A DNA stretch of 58,622 bases. Source: Candidatus Blautia merdavium. Lineage in GTDB: Bacteria > Bacillota > Clostridia > Lachnospirales > Lachnospiraceae. The notes under the pieces were generated by a model, which was not told where the DNA came from, made no database searches, and worked only from the letters and a program-made list of their open reading frames with translations. Positions within the stretch are counted from its first letter, which is position 1. Each line of letters begins with the position of its first letter. Position numbers and translations under genes: made by a program. This document shows, in pieces, positions 40,866 through 50,663 of this stretch. Location of the stretch: positions 1-58,622 of the forward strand of contig DWVZ01000142.1 in the NCBI GenBank assembly GCA_019119975.1. The letters run 5' to 3'.

Positions 40866-42740
40866 ATGTTGTTAGAGAAGATCAACAAGGAAAATGATAT
40901 AAAAAACATTCCCCAGGACCAGCTTCCCCTTCTGGCAGAGGAGATCCGGACGTTCCTTCTGGAACATTTAAGCAAGACCGGAGGACACCTGGCGTCCAAT
41001 CTGGGAGCCGTGGAACTGACCATGGCGCTCCATTATGTGTTCTCTCTTCCTGAGGATAAGATCATCTGGGACGTGGGACATCAGTCCTACACCCACAAGA
41101 TCCTTACAGGAAGAAAGGACGGGTTTGACCATCTGCGCCAGCTGGGCGGCATGAGCGGTTTTCCCAAGCGAAGTGAAAGCCCCTGCGACGCTTATGATAC
41201 CGGACACAGCTCTACCTCCATTTCCGCAGGCGTAGGGTATGTCTGTGCCAGAGAGCTGAGACAGGAATCCTACAGCGTGGTATCTGTCATCGGCGACGGC
41301 GCCCTGACCGGAGGCATGGCGTACGAAGCCATGAACAATGCCTCCCAGCTGAAGAAAAATTTTATCATTGTTCTCAACGATAACGAGATGTCCATCTCCG
41401 AAAATGTGGGAGGCATTTCCAGCTATCTAAGCAATATGAGGACGGCAGAGGGATATAATGAGCTGAAAATGGGCGTGAAAAAGAGCCTGAATAAAATCCC
41501 GGGCATCGGACCTGCCACAGTGCGCAGGCTCCATAAGACCAAGGACAGCATCAAGCGTCTGATCATCCCGGGCATGTTCTTTGAGGATATGGGACTCACT
41601 TACCTGGGTCCGGTAAACGGTCATGACTGTACCAGGATGATCCAGATCCTCCAGGAGGCAAAAAAGGTGGAGGGACCGGTGCTGGTCCATGTGCATACCC
41701 AGAAAGGCAGGGGCTATACCCCTGCGGTGCGCCATCCGGCAAGGTTCCACGGCACTTCTGCTTTTGACCTGGAGCACGGGATTCCCTTAAAGAACAGCGG
41801 AAAGGCAAACTATACTGATATTTTCTCCACGGTCATGCGCAAATTCGGGGACCGGGAGGAAAAGGTGGTGGCGGTTACGGCAGCTATGCCCGACGGCACC
41901 GGGCTGAAACGTTTCCGCAACATGTTCCCGGAGAGGTTCTTTGATGTGGGCATTGCGGAGGAGCATGCTGTGACCTTTGCCGCAGGGCTGGCGCTGGGAG
42001 GCATGATCCCGGTAGTGGCTGTGTACTCTTCTTTCCTTCAAAGAGCCGTGGATCAGATCATAGAGGACGTATGCCTGCAGAACCTCCACGTGATCTTTGC
42101 CGTGGACCGGGCAGGGCTTGTGGGAAGCGATGGGGAGACCCATCAGGGCTGCTTTGACCTGTCCTACCTTTCCATGATCCCCAACATGACTGTCATGGCT
42201 CCGAAAAACAAATGGGAGCTTTCCGATATGCTGAAATTCGCAGTGAACTACAACGGTCCCATCGCGGTGCGCTATCCCAGAGGGGAAGCCTATGACGGGC
42301 TGGAGGAACACCGGGATCCCATTGTCAAAGGCAGAAGCGAGCGGATCTTTCGGGGCAGGGACATTGCCCTGGTGGCAGTGGGAAGCATGGTGAAGACCGG
42401 TGTGGAGATCTGTGAGAAAATGAAGGAAGAGGGAAAAGAAATCACCCTAGTCAACGCCAGATTTGTTAAGCCGCTGGATGAAAAGATCCTGGATGTTCTC
42501 GCCCAGGAGCACAGCCTGATCGTTACCATGGAAGAGAATGTAAAGACCGGAGGATTTGGAGAGGCTGCGGCGGATTATCTGCGAAGGACCCATCCTCAGG
42601 TGAAAGTCCTTACTGTGGCGCTCCCGGACCGGTTCATTGAGCATGGAAATCCGGAGAAGCTAAAAGCCCTGGCGCAGATCGACGCAGAATCCATATACAG
42701 AAGAATCAAGGAGGAAACACCAGATGAAAGAACGTCTTGA
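40866..42740 (+). CDS. dxs: 1-deoxy-D-xylulose-5-phosphate synthase
   Basis: A 624-residue thiamine diphosphate enzyme that joins pyruvate and glyceraldehyde 3-phosphate in the first step of the MEP isoprenoid route. GHQSYTHKILTGR, the TPP motif GDGALTGGMAYEAMNN and FDVGIAEEHAVTFAAGLA are visible. A GTG at 40857 overlaps the ribosome site, so ATG 40866 is preferred. Its end overlaps the tlyA start by 17 bases. Confidence 0.96.
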   Translation: MLLEKINKENDIKNIPQDQLPLLAEEIRTFLLEHLSKTGGHLASNLGAVELTMALHYVFSLPEDKIIWDVGHQSYTHKILTGRKDGFDHLRQLGGMSGFPKRSESPCDAYDTGHSSTSISAGVGYVCARELRQESYSVVSVIGDGALTGGMAYEAMNNASQLKKNFIIVLNDNEMSISENVGGISSYLSNMRTAEGYNELKMGVKKSLNKIPGIGPATVRRLHKTKDSIKRLIIPGMFFEDMGLTYLGPVNGHDCTRMIQILQEAKKVEGPVLVHVHTQKGRGYTPAVRHPARFHGTSAFDLEHGIPLKNSGKANYTDIFSTVMRKFGDREEKVVAVTAAMPDGTGLKRFRNMFPERFFDVGIAEEHAVTFAAGLALGGMIPVVAVYSSFLQRAVDQIIEDVCLQNLHVIFAVDRAGLVGSDGETHQGCFDLSYLSMIPNMTVMAPKNKWELSDMLKFAVNYNGPIAVRYPRGEAYDGLEEHRDPIVKGRSERIFRGRDIALVAVGSMVKTGVEICEKMKEEGKEITLVNARFVKPLDEKILDVLAQEHSLIVTMEENVKTGGFGEAAADYLRRTHPQVKVLTVALPDRFIEHGNPEKLKALAQIDAESIYRRIKEETPDERTS

Positions 42741-43530
42741 TGTACTGCTGGTAAAAAGGGGGCTTGCCTCATCCAGAGAAAAAGCAAAGGCAGTGATCAT
42801 GGCAGGCAGCGTCTATGTAGACAATCAGAAAGAAGACAAAGCAGGCACCATGTTTGCAGACACCGTGAAGATCGAGGTGCGGGGAAACACCCTGAAATAC
42901 GTCAGCCGGGGCGGTCTGAAGCTGGAAAAGGCAATGACCCATTTTGACGTTTCCCTGGAGGGAAAAGTCTGCATGGATGTAGGATCCTCCACCGGAGGAT
43001 TTACGGACTGTATGCTGCAGAACGGCGCGGTAAAGGTCTTTGCCATTGACGTAGGCCACGGGCAGCTGGACTGGAAGCTCAGAAACGATCCCCGGGTGGT
43101 CTGCATGGAAAAGACCAACATCCGTTATGTAGTGCCGGAGGATCTGGGAGAGGCGGCAGATTTCTCTTCCATCGACGTGTCCTTCATTTCCCTTACCAAA
43201 GTGCTGCTTCCGGTGTATCATCTGCTGAAACCCCAGGGAGAAGTCGTGTGCCTGATCAAACCCCAGTTTGAAGCGGGCAGAGAAAAGGTAGGAAAAAAAG
43301 GCGTGGTCCGGGATCCCAGGGTGCACGAAGAAGTCATTCAGAAGGTTATGGAGTATGCCCGTTCCATCGGATACGCGGTGCGGCATCTGGAGTACTCGCC
43401 CATTAAAGGACCGGAGGGCAATATTGAATACCTGCTCCACATAAGAAAAAATCCGGAAGGGACCCTGGAGGAGCTTCCGGCAGATATACAGAGAACCGTA
43501 GCTTTGGCGCACGGAGAATTGGACCGTTAG
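42724..43530 (+). CDS. tlyA: TlyA family rRNA (cytidine-2'-O)-methyltransferase
   Basis: A 268-residue protein with an N-terminal S4 RNA-binding domain (KERLDVLLVKRGLASSREKA) and an FtsJ-like methyltransferase domain (CMDVGSSTGGFTDCMLQNGA). It is the YqxC/TlyA homologue; TlyA in mycobacteria methylates 16S and 23S rRNA and affects capreomycin sensitivity. Despite the name haemolysin in older records, rRNA modification is the likely job. Confidence 0.92.
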   Translation: MKERLDVLLVKRGLASSREKAKAVIMAGSVYVDNQKEDKAGTMFADTVKIEVRGNTLKYVSRGGLKLEKAMTHFDVSLEGKVCMDVGSSTGGFTDCMLQNGAVKVFAIDVGHGQLDWKLRNDPRVVCMEKTNIRYVVPEDLGEAADFSSIDVSFISLTKVLLPVYHLLKPQGEVVCLIKPQFEAGREKVGKKGVVRDPRVHEEVIQKVMEYARSIGYAVRHLEYSPIKGPEGNIEYLLHIRKNPEGTLEELPADIQRTVALAHGELDR

Positions 43531-43533
43531 TTT

Positions 43534-44394
43534 ATGGATAAATTTTACATTATCGCAAACAGTGAAAAAGACGAAGGATTAAAGGTATCCCGCAAGGTAG
43601 AGGAATATTTAAGGAGCAAGGGAAAAGTCTGCCGCATCCAGCCTGCTTCCCACGCGGGACGGGAAAGCCAGGAGCATTATACCGATGTCAAAGCCATCCC
43701 GGAAGATACCCAATGTGTGATCGTGCTGGGAGGGGACGGGACCCTGCTGCAGGCAGCAAGAGATGTGGTCTCCCGCCAGATCCCCCTTTTGGGTATTAAT
43801 CTGGGGACTCTGGGATACCTGGCAGAGATTGACCGGGAGTCTGTGGAACCGGCGCTGAATTCCCTTCTGGCAGAAGAGTATACGGTGGAAAACCGCATGA
43901 TGCTCAACGGCAAGGTATACCACAGAGGCAAGCTGGTAGCAGAGGATGTGGCGCTCAATGACATTGTGATCGGCAGAGACGGACCTTTGCGGGTGATCCG
44001 GTTCCACAATTTTGTCAATGGGGAATTCTTAAATGCCTATACGGCAGACGGGATCATCATTTCCACTGCCACCGGTTCTACGGGCTACAGCCTGTCTGCA
44101 GGCGGTCCCATAGTCTCCCCGGAGACCAATATTATGATCATGACCCCGGTGGCGCCCCATACTTTAAACACCAGGAGCATCATTTTCCCCGCAGAAGACG
44201 AGATCGCAGTGGAACTGGCAGAGGGCAGCCACCGAGGAGAGGGAAAAGCCATCGCCTCCTTTGACGGCGATACCAACATCTCTATGACCGTGGGAGACCG
44301 CATTGTGATCAAGCGCTCCGTCCGGGATACCAAAATTGTAAAAATCAGCAACATCAGTTTTTTGGAAGTGCTGCGCACCAAAATGAAAAACTGA
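43534..44394 (+). CDS. nadK: NAD kinase
   Basis: A 286-residue kinase that phosphorylates NAD to NADP. GGDGTLLQAA (residues 66-75) is the nucleotide-binding signature; LNDIVIGRDG and TATGSTGYSLSAGGPI follow. It starts three bases after tlyA. In Bacillus subtilis nadK is not at this place, so its position is a lineage feature. Confidence 0.94.
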   Translation: MDKFYIIANSEKDEGLKVSRKVEEYLRSKGKVCRIQPASHAGRESQEHYTDVKAIPEDTQCVIVLGGDGTLLQAARDVVSRQIPLLGINLGTLGYLAEIDRESVEPALNSLLAEEYTVENRMMLNGKVYHRGKLVAEDVALNDIVIGRDGPLRVIRFHNFVNGEFLNAYTADGIIISTATGSTGYSLSAGGPIVSPETNIMIMTPVAPHTLNTRSIIFPAEDEIAVELAEGSHRGEGKAIASFDGDTNISMTVGDRIVIKRSVRDTKIVKISNISFLEVLRTKMKN

Positions 44395-44426
44395 TTTCAG
44401 GGGAAGGCAGAGACAGGGAGGTAAGT

Positions 44427-44885
44427 ATGAAGATTGCCAGACATTCAAAAATTATAGATTTGATCAATCAGTACGATATAGAAACACAGGAGGAGCTGGC
44501 GGCGCGTCTCAACGAGGCAGGATTTCAGGTGACCCAGGCGACGGTGTCCAGGGATATCCGGGAACTGAAGCTGATGAAGATCGCCAAACCGGACGGAGGA
44601 TCCAGATATACCGTCATGTCAGCCCAGGAGAAGCAGGACAGTGAAAAATTTATACGTGTTCTAAAAGAAGCGTTTCTGTCCATGGATCTGGCACAGAATG
44701 TACTGGTCATCAAGACCGCGTCGGGGATGGCAAATGCGGCGGCGCTTGCCCTGGATCATATCAACTGGGGCGAAGTGGTAGGCTGCATTGCAGGGGACGA
44801 TACCATTGCCTGCTTTACCAAACATGCAGATGATGCCATTTTGCTAATGGGCAAGATCCGGAAAATCATCAATGTCAATGAATAA
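44427..44885 (+). CDS. argR: Arginine repressor
   Basis: A 152-residue regulator. The N-terminal winged helix (AARLNEAGFQVTQATVSRDI) binds ARG boxes; the C-terminal domain (ASGMANAAALALDHINWGEV; GDDTIACFTKHADDA) oligomerises and binds arginine. It is the AhrC/ArgR homologue at its usual place before recN. Confidence 0.94.
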   Translation: MKIARHSKIIDLINQYDIETQEELAARLNEAGFQVTQATVSRDIRELKLMKIAKPDGGSRYTVMSAQEKQDSEKFIRVLKEAFLSMDLAQNVLVIKTASGMANAAALALDHINWGEVVGCIAGDDTIACFTKHADDAILLMGKIRKIINVNE

Positions 44886-44906
44886 TCAAATGGAGCACAG
44901 GAAACT

Positions 44907-46592
44907 ATGTTAATTCATTTACACGTAAAAAATCTGGCGCTGATCGAGGAGGCGGAGGTGGATTTCGGCGAGGGGCTGAACATCCTCACCGGAGAAACCG
45001 GCGCGGGAAAATCCATTCTCATCGGTTCGGTAAACCTTGCCCTTGGTCAGAAGCTGTCGAGAGACATGATACGTGAAGGAGAAAGCAGCGCCCTGGCAGA
45101 ACTTGTATTCCAGGTCAATAAAAGTACAGAAGAGAAATTAAAGGAACTGGACGTATATCCGGAGGACGGACAGGTGATCATAACAAGGAAGATCTCAGAG
45201 AACAGAAGCATCTGCAAGGTCAACGGAGAAACCTGCACCGCGGCTGCCATCCGCAGGATCGCCGAGCTGCTTCTGGATATCCACGGACAGCATGAGCACC
45301 AGTCCTTATTATATCCGGACAGACAGATGGAGATCCTGGATAAATTCGGCAGCTCCGAGATCGAACCGGTAAAAGAGGAGACAGCAAACCTTTACCGCTC
45401 CTACCGGCAGGTGAAAAAAGAGCTGGAAGCCTATGAGATCGACGAAGAACAAAGAAAAAGAGAAATCAGCTTTCTGGAATATGAGATCCAGGAGATCCAG
45501 GAGGCGCAGCTTCGCAAAGGAGAAGACGAGGAGCTGGAAAAGACTTACAAAAAGCTGGCAAACGGAAGGAAGATCACAGAGGCGCTTGCCAGGACCAAGG
45601 CGCTTTCCGGCTATGAAGAAGAGGGCGGCGCGGCTTTGATCGGCAGAGCCCTCCAGGCGATCTCCGCTTTGGCTTCTCTGGACGAAGAGCTGGAAAATCT
45701 CTGCAGCTCCCTTTCGGATATCGACAGCCTGCTCAATGATTTTAACCGGGAACTGTCCTCTTATCTGGCGGAGTTTACTTTTTCAGAGGAAGAATTTTCC
45801 CAGGTGGAGGACCGCCTGGATACCCTGAACCGTTTAAAGGCAAAATACGGACAGACCATAGAAGCCGTTTTCGCTTACGAAAAAGAGAAGGAAGAGGAGC
45901 TTTTCCGTCTCCAGAACTTTGAGGAAAAGAAGGCAGCCCTTCAAAAAGAAGCAGAAGCCCGGGAAGCGGCGCTTCAAAAAGCCTGTGAGAAACTGACGCA
46001 GCTGAGAAAAAGATGGGCGCTGCGGTTAAAGGAGCAGATCACCCAGGGGCTTTTGGATTTGAATTTTCTCAATGTGGAATTTGATATTTCTTTTAAAGAA
46101 AGGGAATCCTACACGGCAAAAGGAAAGGACAGCATCTGTTTTCTGATCTCCACCAATCCGGGAGAACCGGTAAGAGAGCTTTCCAAAGTGGTGTCCGGCG
46201 GTGAGCTGTCCAGGATCATGCTGGCGATCAAGACCCTGCTGGCAGACAAGGACGAGACCGAGACGCTGATCTTTGATGAGATCGATACCGGTATCAGCGG
46301 CAGGACTGCTCAGAAGGTGGCAGAGAAGATGAGCGTGATCGGAAAAAGCCACCAGGTGCTGTGTATTACCCATCTGCCTCAGATCGCCTCTCAGGCAAAT
46401 GAGCATTTCCTCATTGAAAAAAATGTGGAAAATATGGAAACCTCCACCAGGATCCGCCAGCTTTCCTACCAGGAATCGGTGGAAGAACTGGCGCGGATGT
46501 TAAGCGGCGCCCAGATCACAGAAGCGGTCCGCAAAAACGCGGCAGAAATGAAAGATTTGGCACAGCAACAAAAAAATACAAGACTGAGATAG
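44907..46592 (+). CDS. recN: DNA repair protein RecN
   Basis: A 561-residue SMC-like ATPase that helps repair double-strand breaks. Walker A is GETGAGKS (residues 29-36), a long coiled coil spans about 160-400, and the ABC signature SKVVSGGELSRIMLAIK with Walker B IFDEIDTGISG follows. Length is normal. A terminator follows. Confidence 0.96.
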   Translation: MLIHLHVKNLALIEEAEVDFGEGLNILTGETGAGKSILIGSVNLALGQKLSRDMIREGESSALAELVFQVNKSTEEKLKELDVYPEDGQVIITRKISENRSICKVNGETCTAAAIRRIAELLLDIHGQHEHQSLLYPDRQMEILDKFGSSEIEPVKEETANLYRSYRQVKKELEAYEIDEEQRKREISFLEYEIQEIQEAQLRKGEDEELEKTYKKLANGRKITEALARTKALSGYEEEGGAALIGRALQAISALASLDEELENLCSSLSDIDSLLNDFNRELSSYLAEFTFSEEEFSQVEDRLDTLNRLKAKYGQTIEAVFAYEKEKEEELFRLQNFEEKKAALQKEAEAREAALQKACEKLTQLRKRWALRLKEQITQGLLDLNFLNVEFDISFKERESYTAKGKDSICFLISTNPGEPVRELSKVVSGGELSRIMLAIKTLLADKDETETLIFDEIDTGISGRTAQKVAEKMSVIGKSHQVLCITHLPQIASQANEHFLIEKNVENMETSTRIRQLSYQESVEELARMLSGAQITEAVRKNAAEMKDLAQQQKNTRLR

Positions 46593-46608
46593 ACAAAAGG
46601 TTACATAC

Positions 46609-46640
46609 TAAAAGGGTACACAACAGTGTATCCTTTTTTT
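46609..46640 (+). terminator. Intrinsic terminator after recN
   Basis: AAAAGGGTACAC pairs with GTGTATCCTTTT (one G-T pair) and runs into a T-stretch. It separates the vegetative cluster from spoIVB. Confidence 0.8.
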
Positions 46641-46699
46641 ATGCGCATTGGCACAAAAACGGTTCCATGCTGCGAAAAAGGTAGAAAAAGAGAAAGGAT

Positions 46700-47908
46700 G
46701 TGACTTTTTTGTCTAAAAAGTGTTATTATCGCCTCTTTCTTTTCGTATTATTAATAGTGGATCTTTTAGCGGCTGGTTATCTGGGGATCCGTCATCTGCG
46801 GGATTCTCTTCCGGATACGGTCTATCTGCGCCGGGGAACACAGGACAGTCTGGAGAACATACTGGATCTTCCTCTGGTATCTTATCCTGAGACTATTGAT
46901 GTTTCCGACAATGGCAGCTACCGCATTCCCTGCTCTTTCCTGGGAATGATCCCCTTAAAAGAAGTCCAGGTGGAGACTGTGGAGGATAAATGGGTGTCTG
47001 TGTGCGGAAAGCCCATCGGGCTGTATATGGAAACCGAGGGAGTTCTGATCGTAGATACCGGGGAGATCACAGTGCCGGGGGGACAGACAGTACAGCCGGC
47101 GCTGAACATTGCCCGCGCCGGAGACTACATTCTGGAAGCCAATGGGGAGAAGGTCAGCGGAAAGAAGGATCTGATCGCAAAAATCAAAGAAAGCAGCGGA
47201 GAACCTATGGAACTTCTGGTGAACCGGGAGGGAGAAAATATACCTATTTCCATCAGCCCGGTCAAAAGCAGCGATGGAGAATACAAGCTAGGGATCTGGG
47301 TGCGGGACAATACCCAGGGCATCGGCACCATGACTTATATGGATCAGGAAGGCAAATTCGGCGCTCTTGGGCACGGCATCAGCGACACGGATACCGGAGA
47401 GCTTCTGGACGTGGAGGGCGGAGAGCTTTATGAGGCACAGATCGTATCTGTGGTAAAAGGGACCAAAGGAACACCGGGAGAGCTTTCCGGCTATATTGAT
47501 TATCAGCCGAGTAAGAAAATCGGCACCATTGACCGCAACACAGAAATCGGGATCTTCGGCACCATTTCCGACAGCGCAAAGGCGAAGCTGCCCCTGACGC
47601 TTACAGAAGTAGGGTATAAGCAGGAAGTGGTTCCGGGAAAAGCAGAGATCGTTACCGAGCTGGACGGAGAGATCGGCACATACGAGGTGGAGATCACGGA
47701 GATCTATATGGACCGTGCCGATACCAACAAAGCATTTGAAATCTGTGTGACCGACCCTGCGCTTCTTGCAAAGACCGGAGGGATCGTCCAGGGCATGAGC
47801 GGAAGCCCTATCCTGCAGAACGGAAAACTCATAGGAGCCGTGACCCATGTGTTTGTACAGGATTCTTCCAAAGGCTATGGGATATTCATCGAGAATATGC
47901 TGTGGTAA
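46700..47908 (+). CDS. spoIVB: SpoIVB peptidase
   Basis: A 402-residue serine peptidase of family S55. One N-terminal membrane helix (LFLFVLLIVDLLAAGYLGI), a PDZ domain around residues 125-195 (ARAGDYILEANGEKVSGKKD) and the peptidase part with His in FGALGHGISD and the Ser in GMSGSPILQNGKLIGAVTHV. In Bacillus it is made in the forespore and triggers pro-SigK processing. GTG start at 46700 is close to AAAGG; TTG at 46709 is an alternative. Confidence 0.94.
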   Translation: MTFLSKKCYYRLFLFVLLIVDLLAAGYLGIRHLRDSLPDTVYLRRGTQDSLENILDLPLVSYPETIDVSDNGSYRIPCSFLGMIPLKEVQVETVEDKWVSVCGKPIGLYMETEGVLIVDTGEITVPGGQTVQPALNIARAGDYILEANGEKVSGKKDLIAKIKESSGEPMELLVNREGENIPISISPVKSSDGEYKLGIWVRDNTQGIGTMTYMDQEGKFGALGHGISDTDTGELLDVEGGELYEAQIVSVVKGTKGTPGELSGYIDYQPSKKIGTIDRNTEIGIFGTISDSAKAKLPLTLTEVGYKQEVVPGKAEIVTELDGEIGTYEVEITEIYMDRADTNKAFEICVTDPALLAKTGGIVQGMSGSPILQNGKLIGAVTHVFVQDSSKGYGIFIENMLW

Positions 47909-47940
47909 TCCGGAAAATCCCAGGGAGCGGAAAAGAAAAA

Positions 47941-48025
47941 TGTCGAAATTGTTTACAATTAATCGAAATTAAGATTTAATTGTAAGAAAATTTATCTTGA
48001 TTCTGAAAAGAACAGATAATATAAT
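47941..48025 (+). promoter_or_regulatory. spo0A control region: 0A box, inverted repeat and promoter
   Basis: TGTCGAA (47941-47947) matches the Spo0A box. A 10-base inverted repeat, TTACAATTAA (47953-47962) and TTAATTGTAA (47976-47985), spaced by 13 bases, overlaps a weak promoter (TTTACA, 17 bases, TTTAAT). Downstream is a better one: TTGATT (47997-48002), 17 bases, TATAAT (48020-48025). Autoregulation by Spo0A is likely; the factor for the repeat is unknown. Confidence 0.6.
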
Positions 48026-48133
48026 ACTAATAGCCTCCGGGAATGGCGATTCATCAGGGCGCCCGTCATTTTGTGAGGAATAAGGAAATAAGGGCAGATT
48101 TGCCGCAGAGCAGAAAAAGATGGAGGATAAGAA

Positions 48134-48928
48134 ATGGAGAAGTTAAATGTCGCTATTGCAGATGATAACGAGAAAATGCTGGATTTGCTGGGAAATCTTA
48201 TCAATTCCGATCAGGAACTGGAATTGGTGGGCCATGCCAGCAACGGCGCCGAAATATACGATATTATCAGGGAAAAAGAGCCGGATGTGGTGCTTTTGGA
48301 CATTATCATGCCCAAGGTGGACGGGCTGAGCGTGATGGAGCGGGTGGGAAAAGACGTGGATCTGAAAAAACGCCCTGCCTTTATTATTGTTTCCGCAGTA
48401 GGACAGGAGAAGATCACGGAAGATGCCTTTTCCCTGGGTGCCAACTACTATATTCTGAAGCCTTTTGACAATGAGATGCTGCTTTCCAGGATCAAGCATA
48501 TCCGCCAGGAGGCAGAAGGGAAGAAAAAAGAGTTGCGCAAGGTCAATGCCTATGAGGACAGCAGCGCCTACTATGAGAGGAATCTGGAAAGTGATGTGAC
48601 CAACATCATCCATGAGATCGGTGTTCCCGCCCATATTAAAGGATATCAGTATCTGAGGGACGCCATCATTCTTTCGGTCAATGATATGGAGATGCTGAAT
48701 TCGATCACCAAGATCCTGTATCCCACCATTGCCAAGAAGCACCAGACCACCCCGAGCCGTGTGGAGCGGGCGATCCGCCACGCCATTGAGGTAGCGTGGA
48801 GCCGGGGGAAAATGGATACCATTGACGCACTGTTCGGCTATACGGTCAGCACAGGGAAAGGAAAACCCACCAATTCAGAATTTATCGCTCTGATCGCGGA
48901 TAAAATCAGGCTGGAATACAAAAAATGA
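48134..48928 (+). CDS. spo0A: Sporulation master regulator Spo0A
   Basis: A 264-residue response regulator. Receiver domain residues 1-125 with acidic pair Asp10/Asp11 and the phosphorylated Asp56 in [13 protein letters not shown]; the C-terminal DNA-binding domain has [18 protein letters not shown] and ends with [15 protein letters not shown]. It decides entry into sporulation. GGAGGA precedes the ATG. It sits directly after spoIVB, as in most endospore formers. Confidence 0.97.
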   Translation: MEKLNVAIADDNEKMLDLLGNLINSDQELELVGHASNGAEIYDIIREKEPDVVLLDIIMPKVDGLSVMERVGKDVDLKKRPAFIIVSAVGQEKITEDAFSLGANYYILKPFDNEMLLSRIKHIRQEAEGKKKELRKVNAYEDSSAYYERNLESDVTNIIHEIGVPAHIKGYQYLRDAIILSVNDMEMLNSITKILYPTIAKKHQTTPSRVERAIRHAIEVAWSRGKMDTIDALFGYTVSTGKGKPTNSEFIALIADKIRLEYKK

Positions 48929-49048
48929 CTTTCTTTTGCATAAAAAATAGGGTATAATAAAAACCAGGCAGTACATAGGATAAATACTGTCTCAGAGACA
49001 TTTTTAAGGATAGAAAAAATTTTTTATCCGTCAAGGAGGGTATTTAAA

Positions 49049-50494
49049 GTGAAGAAGATCTTGTTTGTAGCATCCGAAGCAGTACCGTTTATTAAAACCG
49101 GGGGATTGGCAGATGTTGTAGGTGCGCTTCCGAAATGCTTTGACAAAAACAACTTTGACGTGCGGGTGATTATTCCCAAATATTTATGCATGAAGGAACA
49201 GTATAAGAACCAGCTTCATTATGTAACCCACTTTTATATGGATATCGGGTACAGAAGAGAATACGTTGGTATCATGCAGCTGGAATACGAAGGCATTCAG
49301 TTTTATTTTATTGACAATGAATACTATTTCTCAGGCTATCAGCCATACGGTGATATCCGCTTCGATATTGAGAAATTTATCTTTTTCTCAAAGGCGGCGT
49401 TATCCATACTGCCGACCATTGATTTCAGACCTGACCTGATCCACTGCCATGACTGGCAGACCGGACTGATCCCGGTATACTTAAAGGCAGGCTTCCAGGA
49501 CAGCCCCTTCTATCAGGGCATCAAGACGGTCATGACCATCCACAACCTGAAATTCCAGGGAACCTGGGATATCAAGACCATCCGGGAACTGTCAGGACTT
49601 CCTGCTTACTTCTTTACACCGGATAAACTGGAGGCATACAAGGATGCCAACATGTTAAAGGGCGGTCTGGTCTATGCAGACGCCATCACTACCGTAAGCA
49701 ATACCTATGCGGAGGAGATCAAGACCGAATTCTACGGAGAACATCTGGACGGTCTGATGAGAGCCCGCACCAATGATTTAAGAGGAATCGTAAACGGTAT
49801 CGATTACGATGAATATAATCCGGATACAGACAATCTGATCGCTAAGAATTACAATGCCAAGAATTTCCGGAAGGAAAAAGTAAAAAATAAAATTGCCTTA
49901 CAGAAGGAACTGGGCTTAAACGAAGATCCCAAAGCCATGATGATCGGCGTGGTTTCACGTCTGACAGACCAGAAAGGCTTTGACCTGGTTGCTTATGTAA
50001 TGGATGAACTGTGCCAGGACAATGTACAGATCGTGGTCCTGGGTACAGGAGAAGAACGTTATGAGAATATGTTCCGTCATTTCGCATGGAAGTATCAGGG
50101 CAAGGTATCTGCCAATATTTTCTATGACAATGCGCTGTCCCACAGGATCTATGCATCCTGCGACGCGTTCCTGATGCCGTCCTTATTTGAGCCGTGCGGA
50201 CTGAGCCAGTTAATGAGCCTGCGCTACGGTACACTTCCCATCGTCCGTGAGACCGGCGGTCTGAAGGACACCGTAGAGCCTTACAATGAATACGAGAGTA
50301 CAGGAACAGGATTCAGCTTTACCAATTACAATGCCCATGAGATGCTGGCATCCATCCGCTATGCAGAGGCTGTTTATTACGACAAGAAGCGGGAATGGAA
50401 TAAGATGATCGACCGGGCTATGGCAAAGGATTTCTCCTGGTCCAATTCTGCAAGACAGTACGAAGAAATGTATAACTGGCTGATCGGATATTAA
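49049..50494 (+). CDS. glgA: Glycogen synthase
   Basis: A 481-residue GT5 glycosyltransferase that extends alpha-1,4-glucan from ADP-glucose. The substrate motif KTGGLADVVGALP begins at residue 16; the C-terminal SLFEPCGLSQLMSLRYGT holds the catalytic Glu. GTG start with AAGGAGG upstream and a TATAAT at 48953-48958. No other glg genes are here, so it stands as a single gene. A terminator follows. Confidence 0.94.
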   Translation: MKKILFVASEAVPFIKTGGLADVVGALPKCFDKNNFDVRVIIPKYLCMKEQYKNQLHYVTHFYMDIGYRREYVGIMQLEYEGIQFYFIDNEYYFSGYQPYGDIRFDIEKFIFFSKAALSILPTIDFRPDLIHCHDWQTGLIPVYLKAGFQDSPFYQGIKTVMTIHNLKFQGTWDIKTIRELSGLPAYFFTPDKLEAYKDANMLKGGLVYADAITTVSNTYAEEIKTEFYGEHLDGLMRARTNDLRGIVNGIDYDEYNPDTDNLIAKNYNAKNFRKEKVKNKIALQKELGLNEDPKAMMIGVVSRLTDQKGFDLVAYVMDELCQDNVQIVVLGTGEERYENMFRHFAWKYQGKVSANIFYDNALSHRIYASCDAFLMPSLFEPCGLSQLMSLRYGTLPIVRETGGLKDTVEPYNEYESTGTGFSFTNYNAHEMLASIRYAEAVYYDKKREWNKMIDRAMAKDFSWSNSARQYEEMYNWLIGY

Positions 50495-50541
50495 TAGACA
50501 GGGCAGACGATTTGTTTTGCCTGGAGAAGAAAGGAAAGAGG

Positions 50542-50579
50542 GGTTCCGTACAGGAAAGGACTGTACGGAGCCTTTTTTT
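50542..50579 (+). terminator. Intrinsic terminator after glgA
   Basis: TCCGTACAG pairs with CTGTACGGA (extended by flanking G-C pairs), followed by seven Ts. Confidence 0.85.
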
Positions 50580-50663
50580 GCTACAGGAAGTGTCCTGATT
50601 GCCCGAAAAAAGGAAATGTGTTTTGACCTCTTTCGGGCAGCAGAGAAAAAGACGGAGGGAGTT

